Part shown: positions 11,882 through 21,152 of the stretch, in pieces
Layout: each line of letters begins with the position of its first letter
How positions within the stretch are numbered: the first letter of the stretch is position 1
Source of the DNA: Olsenella intestinalis
GTDB lineage: Bacteria > Actinomycetota > Coriobacteriia > Coriobacteriales > Atopobiaceae
Assembly: GCF_023276655.1 (NCBI RefSeq)
Contig: NZ_JALGRK010000001.1
Coordinates: 577,501-641,500, forward strand
Length of the DNA: 64,000 nt
Reading direction: 5' to 3'
Program-made: the position numbers and the translations under genes
The notes under the pieces: model-generated
Database searches by the model: none
The model's input: only the letters and a program-made list of their open reading frames with translations
Told to the model about the DNA's origin: nothing

Positions 11882-12487
11882 GTGAGCAAGGGCACCACCT
11901 CTTCTGCAAGCAAGTCCGCGCTCGGCGCCCGTCGCGTCGCGCGCATCGCCATGATCGCCGCGCTGTATGCGGCGCTGTCGCTGGTGGCGATGCTGTTCTT
12001 GGGCGGGCTCGCCTGGGGACCGGTCCAGTTCAGGATCTCGGAGGCCGTGACCGTGCTGGCGCTGTTCACCTCTGACGCGATCCCCGGTCTGACGCTGGGG
12101 TGCGTGATCGCCAACGTCGCCAACATCGCGCTGTCGGGCACGGGCACGCTCGGCCTGCTGGACGTCTGCTTCGGCTCGCTCGCGACCCTGCTGGGCGCGC
12201 TCTTCTCGTGGCGCTTCCGCGACAGGCCCGCGCTCGCGGTGCTGGGCCCCGTGATCTCCAACGCGCTGATCGTGCCCGCGTACCTGCCGCTCATGCTCCA
12301 GGGCATGGGCTTCTACACCATCCCCTTCACGTCGATCTCGCTCGACGGGGCCTACCTGCCCATGTTCCTGTTCGGCCTGGTGGCCACGGGGCTGGGCGAG
12401 GCCGTCGTCATGTACGTGCTGGGGTTGCCGCTCTACCATGCGCTCAAGGGCGCGTCGCTCGAGGAGCGGCTGTCCGACGAAGTATAG
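11882..12487 (+). CDS. queT: QueT-type ECF transporter substrate-binding subunit (queuosine precursor uptake)
   Basis: 201 residues starting at GTG 11882, 5 nt after a strong GGAGGT; an ATG at 11849 is in frame but lacks an SD. About five hydrophobic helices follow a short basic N-terminus (RRVARIAMIAALYAALSL). The pattern VQFRISEAVTVLALF followed by GLTLGCVIANV is characteristic of the QueT/DUF988 S-component, a membrane subunit that pairs with a shared energy-coupling module encoded elsewhere. A queuosine-related role fits gluQ in this window. Substrate is assigned by family only. Confidence 0.82.
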   Translation: MSKGTTSSASKSALGARRVARIAMIAALYAALSLVAMLFLGGLAWGPVQFRISEAVTVLALFTSDAIPGLTLGCVIANVANIALSGTGTLGLLDVCFGSLATLLGALFSWRFRDRPALAVLGPVISNALIVPAYLPLMLQGMGFYTIPFTSISLDGAYLPMFLFGLVATGLGEAVVMYVLGLPLYHALKGASLEERLSDEV

Positions 12488-12550
12488 CCCCCGGGCCGAG
12501 GCGGCCTGCCGGCGCCTTGGCCCCATGCGTGAACGAGAGGTCCTGCCAAG

Positions 12551-13777
12551 GTGAACCCCGTAATCGTCATCCCCTCATATTGGGCCAAGACCGATGCGCC
12601 CATGAGCTCCGGCGAGACCGGCGTCTACGACCACGTGACGCCGATCACCAAGCCGGTGCCCGAGCTGGAGACCTGCCTTGGATCGCTCGAGAAGGTCCGC
12701 GGGGTGCTGCGCGTGGTGGTGCTTCTGGTCGCGGAGCCCGGCTGCGAGGAGTCCGCGCGCTCGCGCGTCGACGGGATCTGCCGCATGCACTCGAGCCTCA
12801 ACCCGGTGGTGATCGGCACCTACGAGGCCGGCCTCGTGCGCGACGTGGTCGAGCGGGCGGCGCCGCGCCTCGACGCCGACGCGATCTCGCTGCGCGGCTA
12901 CGGCGCCATCAGGAACATGGGGCTTGCCGTGGCGGCCGTGCTCGGGCACGACGTGGTCGTGTTTCTCGACGACGACGAGGTGGTCCTCGACGACGAGTTC
13001 CTCGTGAACGCGGCCTACGGGCTGGGCTCGGTCACGCGCCAGGGCCTGCCCATCGCGTGCAAGAGCGGCGTGTACCTGAACGCTCAGGACAGCCCCTACG
13101 CCAACGTGAAGAGGGCCAAGTGGTCGGAGCGCTATTGGTCGAAGCGCATCGAGTTCAACCAGTGGATGCACCGGGCGCTCTCGGGCACGCGCGTGTCGCG
13201 CTCGAACATCCTGTGCGGCGGCTGCTTCGTGGTTGCCGCGGACGCCTACTCCAAGGTGCCATTCGACCCCACCATCAGCAGGGGAGAGGACCTCGACTAC
13301 CTGCTGAACCTGCGCATGAGCGGCTACGACGTCTGGTTCGACAACGCCTGGCGCGTGCGGCACCTGCCGCCCGACACGCCGAGCCGCGCGGACCGCTTCC
13401 TGCAGAACGTCTACCGCTGGAGCTACGAGATCGAGAAGATCAGGTGCGCCAACGCCCGCGTGGGCCTGCGCAAGATCTCGGCCGACTCGCTGCTTCCGTA
13501 CCCCGCGCCCTGGCTCACCGACGAGGCGTACCGCCGCATCGCCCACACCGCGCTGCGCCGCGCCATCGTCGGTCCCGAGCGATCCACGTACCTGAGGATT
13601 CTCTTCTCGGAGCGCCGCCGCGCCCGCACCTGGGCCGCCAGCGTCTCGTCGAGCTACTTCGCGTTTCTCACCCACTGGCCGCGCGTCATGTCGACCCTGT
13701 GGGACAACCGCCTGCTGGCGCAGAGGGTGCTGCTCACGGGGGTGCCGCGCCGCATCGAGGAAGTGAGGTCCAAGTGA
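12551..13777 (+). CDS. Family 2-like glycosyltransferase
   Basis: 408 residues from GTG 12551 (GAGAGG about 12 nt upstream). A Rossmann-like N-terminus (PVIVIPSYW) leads to the GT-A nucleotide-sugar metal site FLDDDEVV near residues 139-146, then a CGGCF acceptor-region strand and GEDLDYLLNLRMSG, matching the catalytic ED motif of GT2-type enzymes. The C-terminal 100 residues are basic and helical. No signal peptide. Acceptor and sugar are unknown. Its stop overlaps the start of the downstream sensor kinase, so the two are co-translated. Confidence 0.85.
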   Translation: MNPVIVIPSYWAKTDAPMSSGETGVYDHVTPITKPVPELETCLGSLEKVRGVLRVVVLLVAEPGCEESARSRVDGICRMHSSLNPVVIGTYEAGLVRDVVERAAPRLDADAISLRGYGAIRNMGLAVAAVLGHDVVVFLDDDEVVLDDEFLVNAAYGLGSVTRQGLPIACKSGVYLNAQDSPYANVKRAKWSERYWSKRIEFNQWMHRALSGTRVSRSNILCGGCFVVAADAYSKVPFDPTISRGEDLDYLLNLRMSGYDVWFDNAWRVRHLPPDTPSRADRFLQNVYRWSYEIEKIRCANARVGLRKISADSLLPYPAPWLTDEAYRRIAHTALRRAIVGPERSTYLRILFSERRRARTWAASVSSSYFAFLTHWPRVMSTLWDNRLLAQRVLLTGVPRRIEEVRSK

Positions 13778-15153
13778 GTCGTAAGTCCCCGGCGTTTCCC
13801 GGGTCGGCTGTGCACGTGTTTCTCGCCGTGGCGACCGTCCTTCTGCTCGCGCTCCTCTCGTGGGGCCTGATCTCGAGCAACCTCGTCGCCGCGGTGCTCG
13901 CCGGCGCGGGCCTCGCGATCGACATCGTCATCGCGGGGTCGAGCCTGCTGATCCCCGACGACCTGCGCTCGCAGGCGACCGAGCGGACCCTGCGCGTCGC
14001 GTCGGGCACGCTCTCGCACATGGTCGACGGTCTCACGCCCGAGAGCTGCGCCTCGGTCTGCCAGCTGCTGTTGCCCGAGACCACGGCCTCGGCGGTCGCG
14101 ATGACCAACGTGACCGAGACCCTCGCGTTCGTGGGGACCGACGTCTCGACCCCGAGCGCGGGTGCGCCCATCTCGGCGCCCACCCGCGAGGTCATCGCGA
14201 GCGGCCGCATGCAGACGTTCAACACCCTCGACAAGGACGAGCTCTCGATCCAGGCCAACGACCGCGACGATGTGGCGGACCTCGAGGACGAGACCGAGCG
14301 CCTCTATCCCATCGGCGTGATCGTCCCGCTGCGCGTCTCCGACCGCACGGTCGGCACGATCAAGTTCTACTACCGCCACGGCCACGAGGTCGACCGCACG
14401 CAGCTCACGATCGCGCGCGGCTTTGCCGAGCTCGTCTCGACGCAGCTGTCCGTCTACGAGCTCGACCGCCAGGCCGAGCTGACGGCGCGTGCCGAGGTCA
14501 AGGCCCTGCAGGCGCAGATCAACCCGCACTTCCTCTTCAACACGCTCAACACCATAGCGGCGCTCACGCGCACCGACCCGGCCCGCGCCCGCGACGTCCT
14601 GAGGGAGTTCTCCTCCTTCTACCGTCGCACGCTCGAGAGCAGCAGCCAGACGCTCATCCCGCTCTCCGAGGAGCTCGAGCAGACCAGGCGCTACCTCGCG
14701 ATCGAGAAGGCGCGCTTCGGAGAAGAGCGCATCGTCGAGACCGAGACCCTCGAGCCGGGGTGCGCCGACGTCATGGTTCCCGGCTTCATCGTGCAGCCCA
14801 TTGTCGAGAACGCCGTGCGCCACGCCATGCGTGACGAGGGCCCGTTGCACATTGACGTCCAGGCGGTCTTCGACGGAGGCGACGTCCTTCTCGCCGTCGT
14901 CGACGACGGCAACGGCATGGACGAGTCGGTCGCCGAGCGCCTGCTCGACGGCTCGTCGCAGAGCGCCTCGGGCGCCGCGAAGGGCACGGGCATCGCCCTG
15001 CGCAACGTCGCCGAGCGCATCGAGCGCTTCTACGGCGTCGGCTCGGGCGTCGAGATCATGAGCAAGGTGGGGGAGGGTACGAGCGTCACGCTGCGCCTCG
15101 TGGGCGCGGCGCCGTCCGACTTGGAGGACGAGTTAGACGTGACCCTCCGCTAA
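13774..15153 (+). CDS. LytS/YehU-type sensor histidine kinase
   Basis: 459 residues beginning at GTG 13774, which overlaps the upstream stop (GTGA). Two hydrophobic segments occupy about residues 10-50, followed by a GAF-like domain (about 70-235), a coiled linker and a His_kinase domain with the signature QINPHFLFNTLN, phospho-acceptor His252, then an ATPase domain with PIVENAVRHAM (N box) and VVDDGNGMD / GTGIALRN (G boxes). It would autophosphorylate and pass phosphate to the LytTR regulator 55 bp downstream. The ligand is unknown. Confidence 0.93.
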   Translation: MSRKSPAFPGSAVHVFLAVATVLLLALLSWGLISSNLVAAVLAGAGLAIDIVIAGSSLLIPDDLRSQATERTLRVASGTLSHMVDGLTPESCASVCQLLLPETTASAVAMTNVTETLAFVGTDVSTPSAGAPISAPTREVIASGRMQTFNTLDKDELSIQANDRDDVADLEDETERLYPIGVIVPLRVSDRTVGTIKFYYRHGHEVDRTQLTIARGFAELVSTQLSVYELDRQAELTARAEVKALQAQINPHFLFNTLNTIAALTRTDPARARDVLREFSSFYRRTLESSSQTLIPLSEELEQTRRYLAIEKARFGEERIVETETLEPGCADVMVPGFIVQPIVENAVRHAMRDEGPLHIDVQAVFDGGDVLLAVVDDGNGMDESVAERLLDGSSQSASGAAKGTGIALRNVAERIERFYGVGSGVEIMSKVGEGTSVTLRLVGAAPSDLEDELDVTLR

Positions 15154-15208
15154 AGGTAATATAGCTATCGTCGAATCTGTCCCCGATCGTTAGGGCATCG
15201 GAAGGCTG

Positions 15209-15949
15209 GTGATCCACGTGAACGCACTCATCGTCGATGATGAAGCCCCTGCACGCTCCGAGCTGAGGTTCCTGCTCGAGGAGACCGGACGTGTCGAGAA
15301 CATTGCCGAGGCATCGAACGCTCGCGGTGCCGTCGAGGCGCTGCTGAGGAGCAAGGAGGGGACCGAGGCTCGCACCGACGTCATCTTCTTGGACATCTCG
15401 ATGCCCAAGACGTCTGGCATGGAGCTCGCCGACGCGCTCCACAAGCTCAAGCACCCGCCCGCGGTCGTCTTCGTGACCGCCTACAGCGAGTACGCCCTCG
15501 AGGCGTTCAGCGTCGACGCCGTCGACTACCTGATGAAGCCCGTCGAGACCGAGCGCCTGAAGCAGGCCCTCGACAAGGTGGAGGCTCGTCTCGCCCCCAG
15601 CGCGCAGCGCAACACCGTGGAGCGCATCCCGGTGGAGAAGGGCGGCCGCAAGGTCTTCGTCGACGTGGACAAGATCCGCTACATCGAGGCCAAGGACGAC
15701 TACTCCTGCATCTACACCGACCAGGACCGCTACCTGTCGACCATCTCGCTGGCCAAGCTCGAGGCCAAGCTCACGCCGCACGGCTTCTTCCGCGTGCACC
15801 GCGGCTACATCGTGAACCTCGACCACGTCGAGGACGTCGAGGTTATCTCGAGCGGCATCCTCCAGCTCGGCCTCAAGGGCATCGAGGGCAAGAAGATCCC
15901 CGTGTCCCGCCGCCGCGTCGTCTCGCTCAAGCGAGCCCTCGGCCTCTAA
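15209..15949 (+). CDS. LytTR-family response regulator
   Basis: 246 residues. The receiver domain has acidic D10/D11, phospho-acceptor D62 (FLDISMP), T90 and K110; the C-terminal half (about 140-246) is a LytTR DNA-binding domain (IRYIEAKDDYSCIYT, FFRVHRGYIVNLDHV). Start is GTG 15209 close to GGAAGG; GTG 15218 is an alternative three codons later. It is the partner of the preceding kinase; in other bacteria such pairs regulate autolysis, surface proteins or pyruvate uptake. No target is evident here. Confidence 0.93.
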   Translation: MIHVNALIVDDEAPARSELRFLLEETGRVENIAEASNARGAVEALLRSKEGTEARTDVIFLDISMPKTSGMELADALHKLKHPPAVVFVTAYSEYALEAFSVDAVDYLMKPVETERLKQALDKVEARLAPSAQRNTVERIPVEKGGRKVFVDVDKIRYIEAKDDYSCIYTDQDRYLSTISLAKLEAKLTPHGFFRVHRGYIVNLDHVEDVEVISSGILQLGLKGIEGKKIPVSRRRVVSLKRALGL

Positions 15950-15957
15950 GTACGTTC

Positions 15958-16422
15958 ATGCGCTACGACATCATCTCTGACACGCACGGCCACCTCTCGC
16001 CCGAGCTCCTTCGGGCGCTCGAGGGGGCCGATTTCATTGTCCACGCGGGCGACATCTGCTCGGGATCGGACTGGCGCACCCTCTGCGGACTTGCCGACGA
16101 GGTCCACGCCTGCCTGGGCAACAACGACTTCGCCAACTCCTACGGGCCATTCGTGACGAAGCTCTCGCGCTTCTACTCCGAGGGGCTCAGGTGGGAGATC
16201 TGCCACTACCGCGAGCGGCTCGACCTCGAGACCTGCGAGGTCGCGATCTGCGGCCACACGCACCGGCCCTTCGTCGAGCGCGACCGCCGCACGGGCGTGC
16301 TCGTGATGAACCCCGGCAGCCCGACCTTCCCGCGCAGCAGCGACGGCCCCACCATGGGCCGCATCATGGTCGAGGACAACAAGATCGTCTCGGCCAGGAT
16401 CATCCGCCTCGACGAGGAGTAG
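15958..16422 (+). CDS. YfcE/MJ0936-type metallophosphodiesterase
   Basis: 154 residues. Calcineurin-like metal-binding motifs appear in order: ISDTHGH (6-12), HAGDI (29-33), GNND (near 54-57), and CGHTHRP (near 100-106), with NPGS near 119. These coordinate two metal ions in small phosphodiesterases of the YfcE family. It begins 8 bp after the response regulator stop, so it may be co-transcribed. Physiological substrate unknown. Confidence 0.92.
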   Translation: MRYDIISDTHGHLSPELLRALEGADFIVHAGDICSGSDWRTLCGLADEVHACLGNNDFANSYGPFVTKLSRFYSEGLRWEICHYRERLDLETCEVAICGHTHRPFVERDRRTGVLVMNPGSPTFPRSSDGPTMGRIMVEDNKIVSARIIRLDEE

Positions 16423-16475
16423 GCGGCGACCCGAGCGTCTGGCGGCAAAGGCTGGGCTCTTCTCGCACGCGCAAG

Positions 16476-16504
16476 AAAAAGGCTGGGACCGCATGGCCCC
16501 AGCC
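16476..16504 (-). terminator. Terminator of trxA (minus strand)
   Basis: GGCTGGGACC (16481-16490) pairs with GGCCCCAGCC (16495-16504) with one mismatch/wobble; AAAAA at 16476-16480 gives the U tract on the minus strand. It may also terminate the phosphodiesterase transcript from the other side. Confidence 0.8.
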
Positions 16505-16535
16505 ATTCTTTGCGCGTTGTGTGCCTGGGTGGGCG

Positions 16536-16853
16536 CTAGGCGTTCGCCTCGAGCTCGGCCACGATCTCGGCCTTGGGCATGTTGCCGACCATCGTGTGGA
16601 CGGGCTTGCCGCCCTTGAAGAGCATCATCGTCGGGATGGAGACGATCTGGAACCGCTGCGCCAGCTCGGCCTCGTCGTCGACGTTGCACTTGTAGAGGAC
16701 GACCTTCTCGGAGAGCTCCTCCGCGACCTGCTCGATCACGGGGCCAAGCGCGCGGCACGGGCCGCACCAGGAGGCCCAGAAGTCAACGAGGACGGCCTTG
16801 TCGCTGTTGTTGATGATGTCGTCGAAGTTCGCCGCGGTGATTGCCTCTGCCAT
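16536..16853 (-). CDS. trxA: Thioredoxin
   Basis: 105 residues, standard thioredoxin size, with the active site WCGPC (C30, C33), conserved cis-proline strand SIPTMMLF and a C-terminal helix. It reduces protein disulfides in the cytoplasm. Start ATG 16853 follows AAAGGAAG on the minus strand. Thioredoxin reductase is not nearby. Confidence 0.95.
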   Translation of the reverse strand: MAEAITAANFDDIINNSDKAVLVDFWASWCGPCRALGPVIEQVAEELSEKVVLYKCNVDDEAELAQRFQIVSIPTMMLFKGGKPVHTMVGNMPKAEIVAELEANA

Positions 16854-16977
16854 GGCTGCTTCCTTTCGTCTGGACGCAATGCGCCCGGCTTTTCCGTTGT
16901 GTCGCTTATACCCACTTGGGACGTCTCCTCGCGCTAGAATCATCGTGCACGACAAATTCACAGCGCGGGAGGTTCAC

Positions 16978-17547
16978 ATGGCAGACGGGATGGGCGCGGA
17001 CGGCTTCGGCATGACGCAGCCGAGGACCCAGGCCTATGTCGAGAAGAGCAAGGCCGAGCTCGAGGACCTTGCCAGGGACGGCCTCACCATGGCCGGCAAC
17101 GCCTTCTCGCCCGTGCTGTTCCTCAAGGCGCAGGCGCCGGCCGGCGACGAGGGGCTGCTCGCCGGCACGGACGGCGACGCCCTGCGCGCGTCGCTTCGGG
17201 CCCTGGGCTACCAGCCGCAGGACTGGGTCGCGCTCTCGACGGTCGTGGACGGGGGAGGGGCCATCGCCCCGGCGCTGCTCCGCCGTGCGATCTGCGCACT
17301 CGACCCGCAGACCGTGATCGCCTGCGACGAGCCCTCTGCGCAGGCGCTGCGCGAGACGTACGTCGAGGAGCTCACCGAGGTGCGCGACCTGAGCGAGGCC
17401 ATGCTCGACGAGGGCGTGGTCGCGGTCGTGCTCGGCATGCGCTTCCTCAACCTGGGCGACTTCGCCGCCGCGCTGGCCGACCCCAAGCAGAAGCAGGTCA
17501 TGTGGGCCCGCCTCAAGCAGGTCCCGCCCCAGGGCGAGCCGTACTAG
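16978..17547 (+). CDS. Unknown protein resembling a reduced uracil-DNA glycosylase fold
   Basis: 189 residues from ATG 16978, which has a good GGGAGG seven nt upstream. I do not recognise it with confidence. The order 'SPVLFLKAQAP...' then 'DGDALRASLRALG', 'CALDPQTVIACDEPSAQAL' recalls the family 4 uracil-DNA glycosylase layout (VLFVGEAPG..., LL...L, P..IV.LG..A...L), but the active-site and iron-sulfur cysteines of that family are not in place. The last 60 residues are helical. It may be a non-catalytic relative. Confidence 0.7.
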   Translation: MADGMGADGFGMTQPRTQAYVEKSKAELEDLARDGLTMAGNAFSPVLFLKAQAPAGDEGLLAGTDGDALRASLRALGYQPQDWVALSTVVDGGGAIAPALLRRAICALDPQTVIACDEPSAQALRETYVEELTEVRDLSEAMLDEGVVAVVLGMRFLNLGDFAAALADPKQKQVMWARLKQVPPQGEPY

Positions 17548-17688
17548 GACATCCGCCCTGCTGTTTTGCGAGCGGTATCCATCAAGGGCGCATGTCGCGG
17601 TAAAATGTCCAACGGACTGTTTTGGCTCCGGTTGACTCGCGACCGGACACGTTGCGCCGGGCTGGCCGGCGCGTGCAGGAGGAGAAGC

Positions 17689-19383
17689 ATGGCAGACGTC
17701 ACCGCACCGATTGACGCGACCCAGACCCCTGAGTGGCGCGCACTGCAGGACCACTTTGACCGCATCAAGAGCTCGGGCGTCGGGCTCAAGTCGTGGTTCG
17801 CGAACGACCCGCAGCGCGTCAAGAAGCTCTCGTTCGACACGTCCGACCTCCACTTCGACCTCTCGAAGAACCTGGTGAACGACGAGACCATCAAGCTGCT
17901 CGTCGCCCTCGGCAAGGCCGTCGGCCTCGAGGCCAGGCGCGACCAGATGTTCTCCGGCGTCCACATCAACACCACCGAGGACCGCGCCGTCCTTCACACC
18001 GCGCTGCGCCGCCCCGCCTCCGAGGCCGGCTCGCTCATCGTCGACGGCCAGGACGCCGTCGCCGACGTGCACGAGGTGCTCGACCGCATGTACGCCTTCG
18101 CCGAGCAGGTTCGCTCCGGCTCCTGGACCGGCGTGACCGGCAAGAAGATCACCGACGTCGTCTCCATCGGCATCGGCGGCTCCGACCTCGGCCCGGTCAT
18201 GGTGTACGAGGCCCTCAAGCCCTACGCCGACGCCGGCATCTCCGTGCGCTACGTCTCCAACATCGACCCCAACGACATGGCCGAGAAGGTCCGCGGCCTC
18301 GACCCCGAGACCACCCTCATGGTCGTCGTCTCCAAGACCTTCACCACGCTCGAGACCATGACCAACGCGCGCGAGGCCAAGACCTGGCTGCTCGACTCCC
18401 TCAAGGCCCAGGGCGCCATCGACGGCTCCGATGCCTCCGTCGCCGACGCGATCAAGAAGCACTTCGTCGCCGTCTCCACCAACCTCGAGCTCGTCTCCGA
18501 GTTCGGCATCGACCCCGACAACGCCTTCGGCTTCTGGAGCTGGGTCGGCGGCCGCTACTCCGTCGACGCCGCGGTCGGCCTGTCGCTGATCATCGCCTTC
18601 GGCCCCCAGATGTTCAAGGACTTCCTCGCCGGCTTCCACGAGATGGACCGACTCTTCTGCGAGCAGCCGCTCGAGCAGAACGTCGTCGCCCTCATGGGCC
18701 TCATCAACGTCTGGTACGTCAACTTCCACAAGGCCGAGAGCCACGCCGTCCTCCCGTACGACCAGTACCTGCACCGCTTCCCGGCCTACCTGCAGCAGCT
18801 GACCATGGAGTCCAACGGCAAGTCGACCCGCTGGGACGGCACGCCGGTCACCTCCGAGACGGGCGAGATCTTCTGGGGCGAGGCCGGCACCAACGGCCAG
18901 CACGCCTTCTACCAGCTCATCCATCAGGGCACGCGCATGATCCCTGCCGACTTTATCGCGTTCGCCAACACGCCCAACCCCACCAAGGACGGCGAGCAGG
19001 ACGTCCACGAGCTCTTCCTCGGCAATTTCCTCGCGCAGACCAAGGCCCTCGCGTTCGGCAAGACCGCCGAGGAGGTCCGCGCCGAGGGCACGCCCGAGTG
19101 GATGGTCCCCGCCCGCGTCTTCGAGGGCAACCGCCCGACCACCTCGATCTTCGGCAACGAGCTCAACGCCCACGCGCTCGGCGAGCTCATCGCCCTCTAC
19201 GAGCACATCACCTTCGTCGAGGGCACGGTCTGGGGCCTCGACTCCTACGACCAGTGGGGCGTCGAGCTCGGCAAGCAGCTCGCCAAGCAGATCACGCCCG
19301 CCTTCCACGACGACGAGGCCCTCGCCGGGCAGGACGCCTCCACCAAGGCGCTCATCGCCTACTACCGCGAGCACCGCAAGTAG
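17689..19383 (+). CDS. pgi: Glucose-6-phosphate isomerase
   Basis: 564 residues. Interconverts glucose-6-phosphate and fructose-6-phosphate in glycolysis. Signature segments include [12 protein letters not shown] (about 164-175), [11 protein letters not shown] (SIS phosphate loop), [13 protein letters not shown] and GTRMIPADF with a C-terminal KQ..KQI region. ATG 17689 has AGGAGGAG five nt upstream. It is monocistronic with a hairpin terminator just after the stop, flanked by two inverted decamer copies. Confidence 0.96.
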   Translation: MADVTAPIDATQTPEWRALQDHFDRIKSSGVGLKSWFANDPQRVKKLSFDTSDLHFDLSKNLVNDETIKLLVALGKAVGLEARRDQMFSGVHINTTEDRAVLHTALRRPASEAGSLIVDGQDAVADVHEVLDRMYAFAEQVRSGSWTGVTGKKITDVVSIGIGGSDLGPVMVYEALKPYADAGISVRYVSNIDPNDMAEKVRGLDPETTLMVVVSKTFTTLETMTNAREAKTWLLDSLKAQGAIDGSDASVADAIKKHFVAVSTNLELVSEFGIDPDNAFGFWSWVGGRYSVDAAVGLSLIIAFGPQMFKDFLAGFHEMDRLFCEQPLEQNVVALMGLINVWYVNFHKAESHAVLPYDQYLHRFPAYLQQLTMESNGKSTRWDGTPVTSETGEIFWGEAGTNGQHAFYQLIHQGTRMIPADFIAFANTPNPTKDGEQDVHELFLGNFLAQTKALAFGKTAEEVRAEGTPEWMVPARVFEGNRPTTSIFGNELNAHALGELIALYEHITFVEGTVWGLDSYDQWGVELGKQLAKQITPAFHDDEALAGQDASTKALIAYYREHRK

Positions 19384-19438
19384 CCGAGAAGAGCCTGGGG
19401 CCAGGCCCCGCGCCCAACCAAGGCGAACCAGCAATCCC

Positions 19439-19472
19439 GAGCCGTCTGCCGCGTGGCAGGCGGCTCTTCTCG
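19439..19472 (+). terminator. Terminator of pgi that incorporates the dispersed decamer
   Basis: GAGCCGTCTGCC (19439-19450) pairs with GGCAGGCGGCTC (19455-19466), 12 bp with one wobble, GCGT loop. The decamer GCTCTTCTCG (19463-19472) supplies both the base of the 3' arm and the short T-rich tail. A perfect inverted copy at 19385-19394 can pair with it around the whole structure. Confidence 0.75.
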
Positions 19473-19591
19473 TACTGTTGGTTTTACGCACGCGCGGACG
19501 CGTCCTCGGCGCGTGCGCCGCATGCGACTACCATGCCAGTAGAAGAAAGATGCAAGCGAGGCGCCCGCCGGCGCCGACAATCGGAGGTCCG

Positions 19592-20329
19592 ATGGCTGAC
19601 AAGATCGCCCCCGCGCGCTCGTTCGACCGCGCCAACAACGAGATGCGCCCCGTCAAGCTCACCCGCGACGTCATGATGAACGCCGACGGCTCCTGCATGG
19701 CCGAGTTCGGCAACACCCGCGTCCTGTGCACGGCCAGCGTGGAGGAGGGCGTGCCCGCCTGGCGCAAGGGCAGCCGCTCCGGCTGGGTGACCGCCGAGTA
19801 CGCGATGCTCCCCGCGTCCACCAACCGCCGCACCAAGCGCGAGATCGGCAAGCGCAAGGGCCGCTCCATGGAGATCGAGCGCCTCATCGGCCGGAGCCTG
19901 CGCGCCGTGTGCGACCTCAACAAGCTCGGCGAGTACACCATCACCTGCGACTGCGACGTGATCCAGGCCGACGGCGGCACCCGCACCGCTTCGATCACCG
20001 GCGCCTGGGTCGCCCTGCACGACGCCCTCGACTCGATGCTCGAGCGTGATCTCATCAAGCGACACCCGCTCACCGGCCAGGTCGCGGCCATCTCGATGGG
20101 CCTCGTCAACGACGAGCTCCTGCTCGACCTCGACTACCCCGAGGACAGCCACGCCCAGGTCGACCTCAACCTCGTCGGCACCGAGGCCGGCGGCATCGTC
20201 GAGGTCCAGGGCACCGGCGAGCGCTCCACGATCGACCGCGCCCAGCTGAACGACCTGCTCGACATGGGGCAGGCCGCCATCGCCCGCCTCTGCGACCTGC
20301 AGAACCAGGTGACCGCCTTCCGCGACTAG
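19592..20329 (+). CDS. rph: Ribonuclease PH
   Basis: 245 residues. Phosphorolytic 3'-5' exoribonuclease that trims tRNA precursors. Hallmarks: RPVKLTRDV near the N-terminus, FGNTRVLCTASV, SGWVTAEYAMLP, RRTKREIGKRKGRS (RNA and phosphate contacts), CDCDVIQADGGTRTASITGA and a conserved C-terminal VEVQGTGE. ATG 19592 follows TCGGAGGTCCG. It is followed after 40 bp by rdgB; rph-rdgB pairing is widespread and suggests one transcript. Confidence 0.96.
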   Translation: MADKIAPARSFDRANNEMRPVKLTRDVMMNADGSCMAEFGNTRVLCTASVEEGVPAWRKGSRSGWVTAEYAMLPASTNRRTKREIGKRKGRSMEIERLIGRSLRAVCDLNKLGEYTITCDCDVIQADGGTRTASITGAWVALHDALDSMLERDLIKRHPLTGQVAAISMGLVNDELLLDLDYPEDSHAQVDLNLVGTEAGGIVEVQGTGERSTIDRAQLNDLLDMGQAAIARLCDLQNQVTAFRD

Positions 20330-20369
20330 CCTCGCGCCCGCCCACGCCAACCCCGACCAAAGGAGCCCC

Positions 20370-21002
20370 ATGGCCATCGACATCAACACCCTCGACCCCG
20401 CGCGCACCATCGTGGTCGCGACCGGCAACGCCCACAAGCTCTCCGAGATCGAGGCGATCCTCTCGAAGAGCCTCTCCGACGTGCGCTTCGTCGCCCTCGG
20501 CGAGCTCGGCGACTTCGACGACCCCGTCGAGGACGGCGAGACCTTCTTCGACAACGCCCTCATCAAGGCACGCGCCGCGCTGGACGAGACGGGCCTCGCC
20601 CTCGCCGTCGCGGACGACTCGGGCCTCGTGGTCGACGCCCTCGACGGCGCACCCGGGATCTTCTCGGCGCGCTATGCCGGCGAGCACGGCAACGACGACG
20701 CCAACAACGACAAGCTCCTGCACGAGCTCGCCGACGTGGCCGAGCCCGAGCGCAGCGCCCGCTTCCACTCCACCGTCGTGCTCGTCGAGCGCGACGAGGA
20801 CGGAGAGGGCGTGCTTCGCGGCGACGGCGACTGCGAGGGGCGCATCGGCTTCGAGCGGCGCGGCGACAACGGCTTCGGCTACGACCCGCTGTTCCTTCCC
20901 GACGACACGCCCGGCAAGACCATGGCCGAGCTCACGCCCGACGAGAAGAACTCGATCTCCCACCGCTTCCACGCCCTCGAGGACCTGCGCTCCAAGCTCT
21001 AG
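20370..21002 (+). CDS. rdgB: XTP/dITP diphosphatase (house-cleaning Ham1/RdgB)
   Basis: 210 residues. Hydrolyses non-canonical purine nucleotides (dITP, XTP) to monophosphates. The N-terminal IVVATGNAHKLSEIEAIL, the central ALAVADDSGLVVDALDGAPGI-like loop, and GDNGFGYDPLF with a C-terminal SHR...AL are canonical. ATG 20370 is preceded by AAAGGAG. Second gene of rph-rdgB. The first 14 residues extend slightly beyond typical members. Confidence 0.95.
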   Translation: MAIDINTLDPARTIVVATGNAHKLSEIEAILSKSLSDVRFVALGELGDFDDPVEDGETFFDNALIKARAALDETGLALAVADDSGLVVDALDGAPGIFSARYAGEHGNDDANNDKLLHELADVAEPERSARFHSTVVLVERDEDGEGVLRGDGDCEGRIGFERRGDNGFGYDPLFLPDDTPGKTMAELTPDEKNSISHRFHALEDLRSKL

Positions 21003-21055
21003 CCAAGGGTCCGCGGCCGCTGCTGTAGGGATAGCGTGACCTCGGCCGACGGTCG

Positions 21056-21083
21056 TTGCCCCCTATGGCCCAGGCGCTACCAT
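21056..21083 (+). promoter_or_regulatory. Putative promoter of nagB
   Basis: TTGCCC (21056-21061) and TACCAT (21078-21083) are separated by 16 bp and lie about 70 bp upstream of the nagB start. Boxes are imperfect. Confidence 0.4.
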
Positions 21084-21152
21084 GTGGGGCAAACAGACAA
21101 GGAGATCCTTCGCCGCCTGGCGTAGGTCCGACCCGACACAAGGGAGGAAGCT

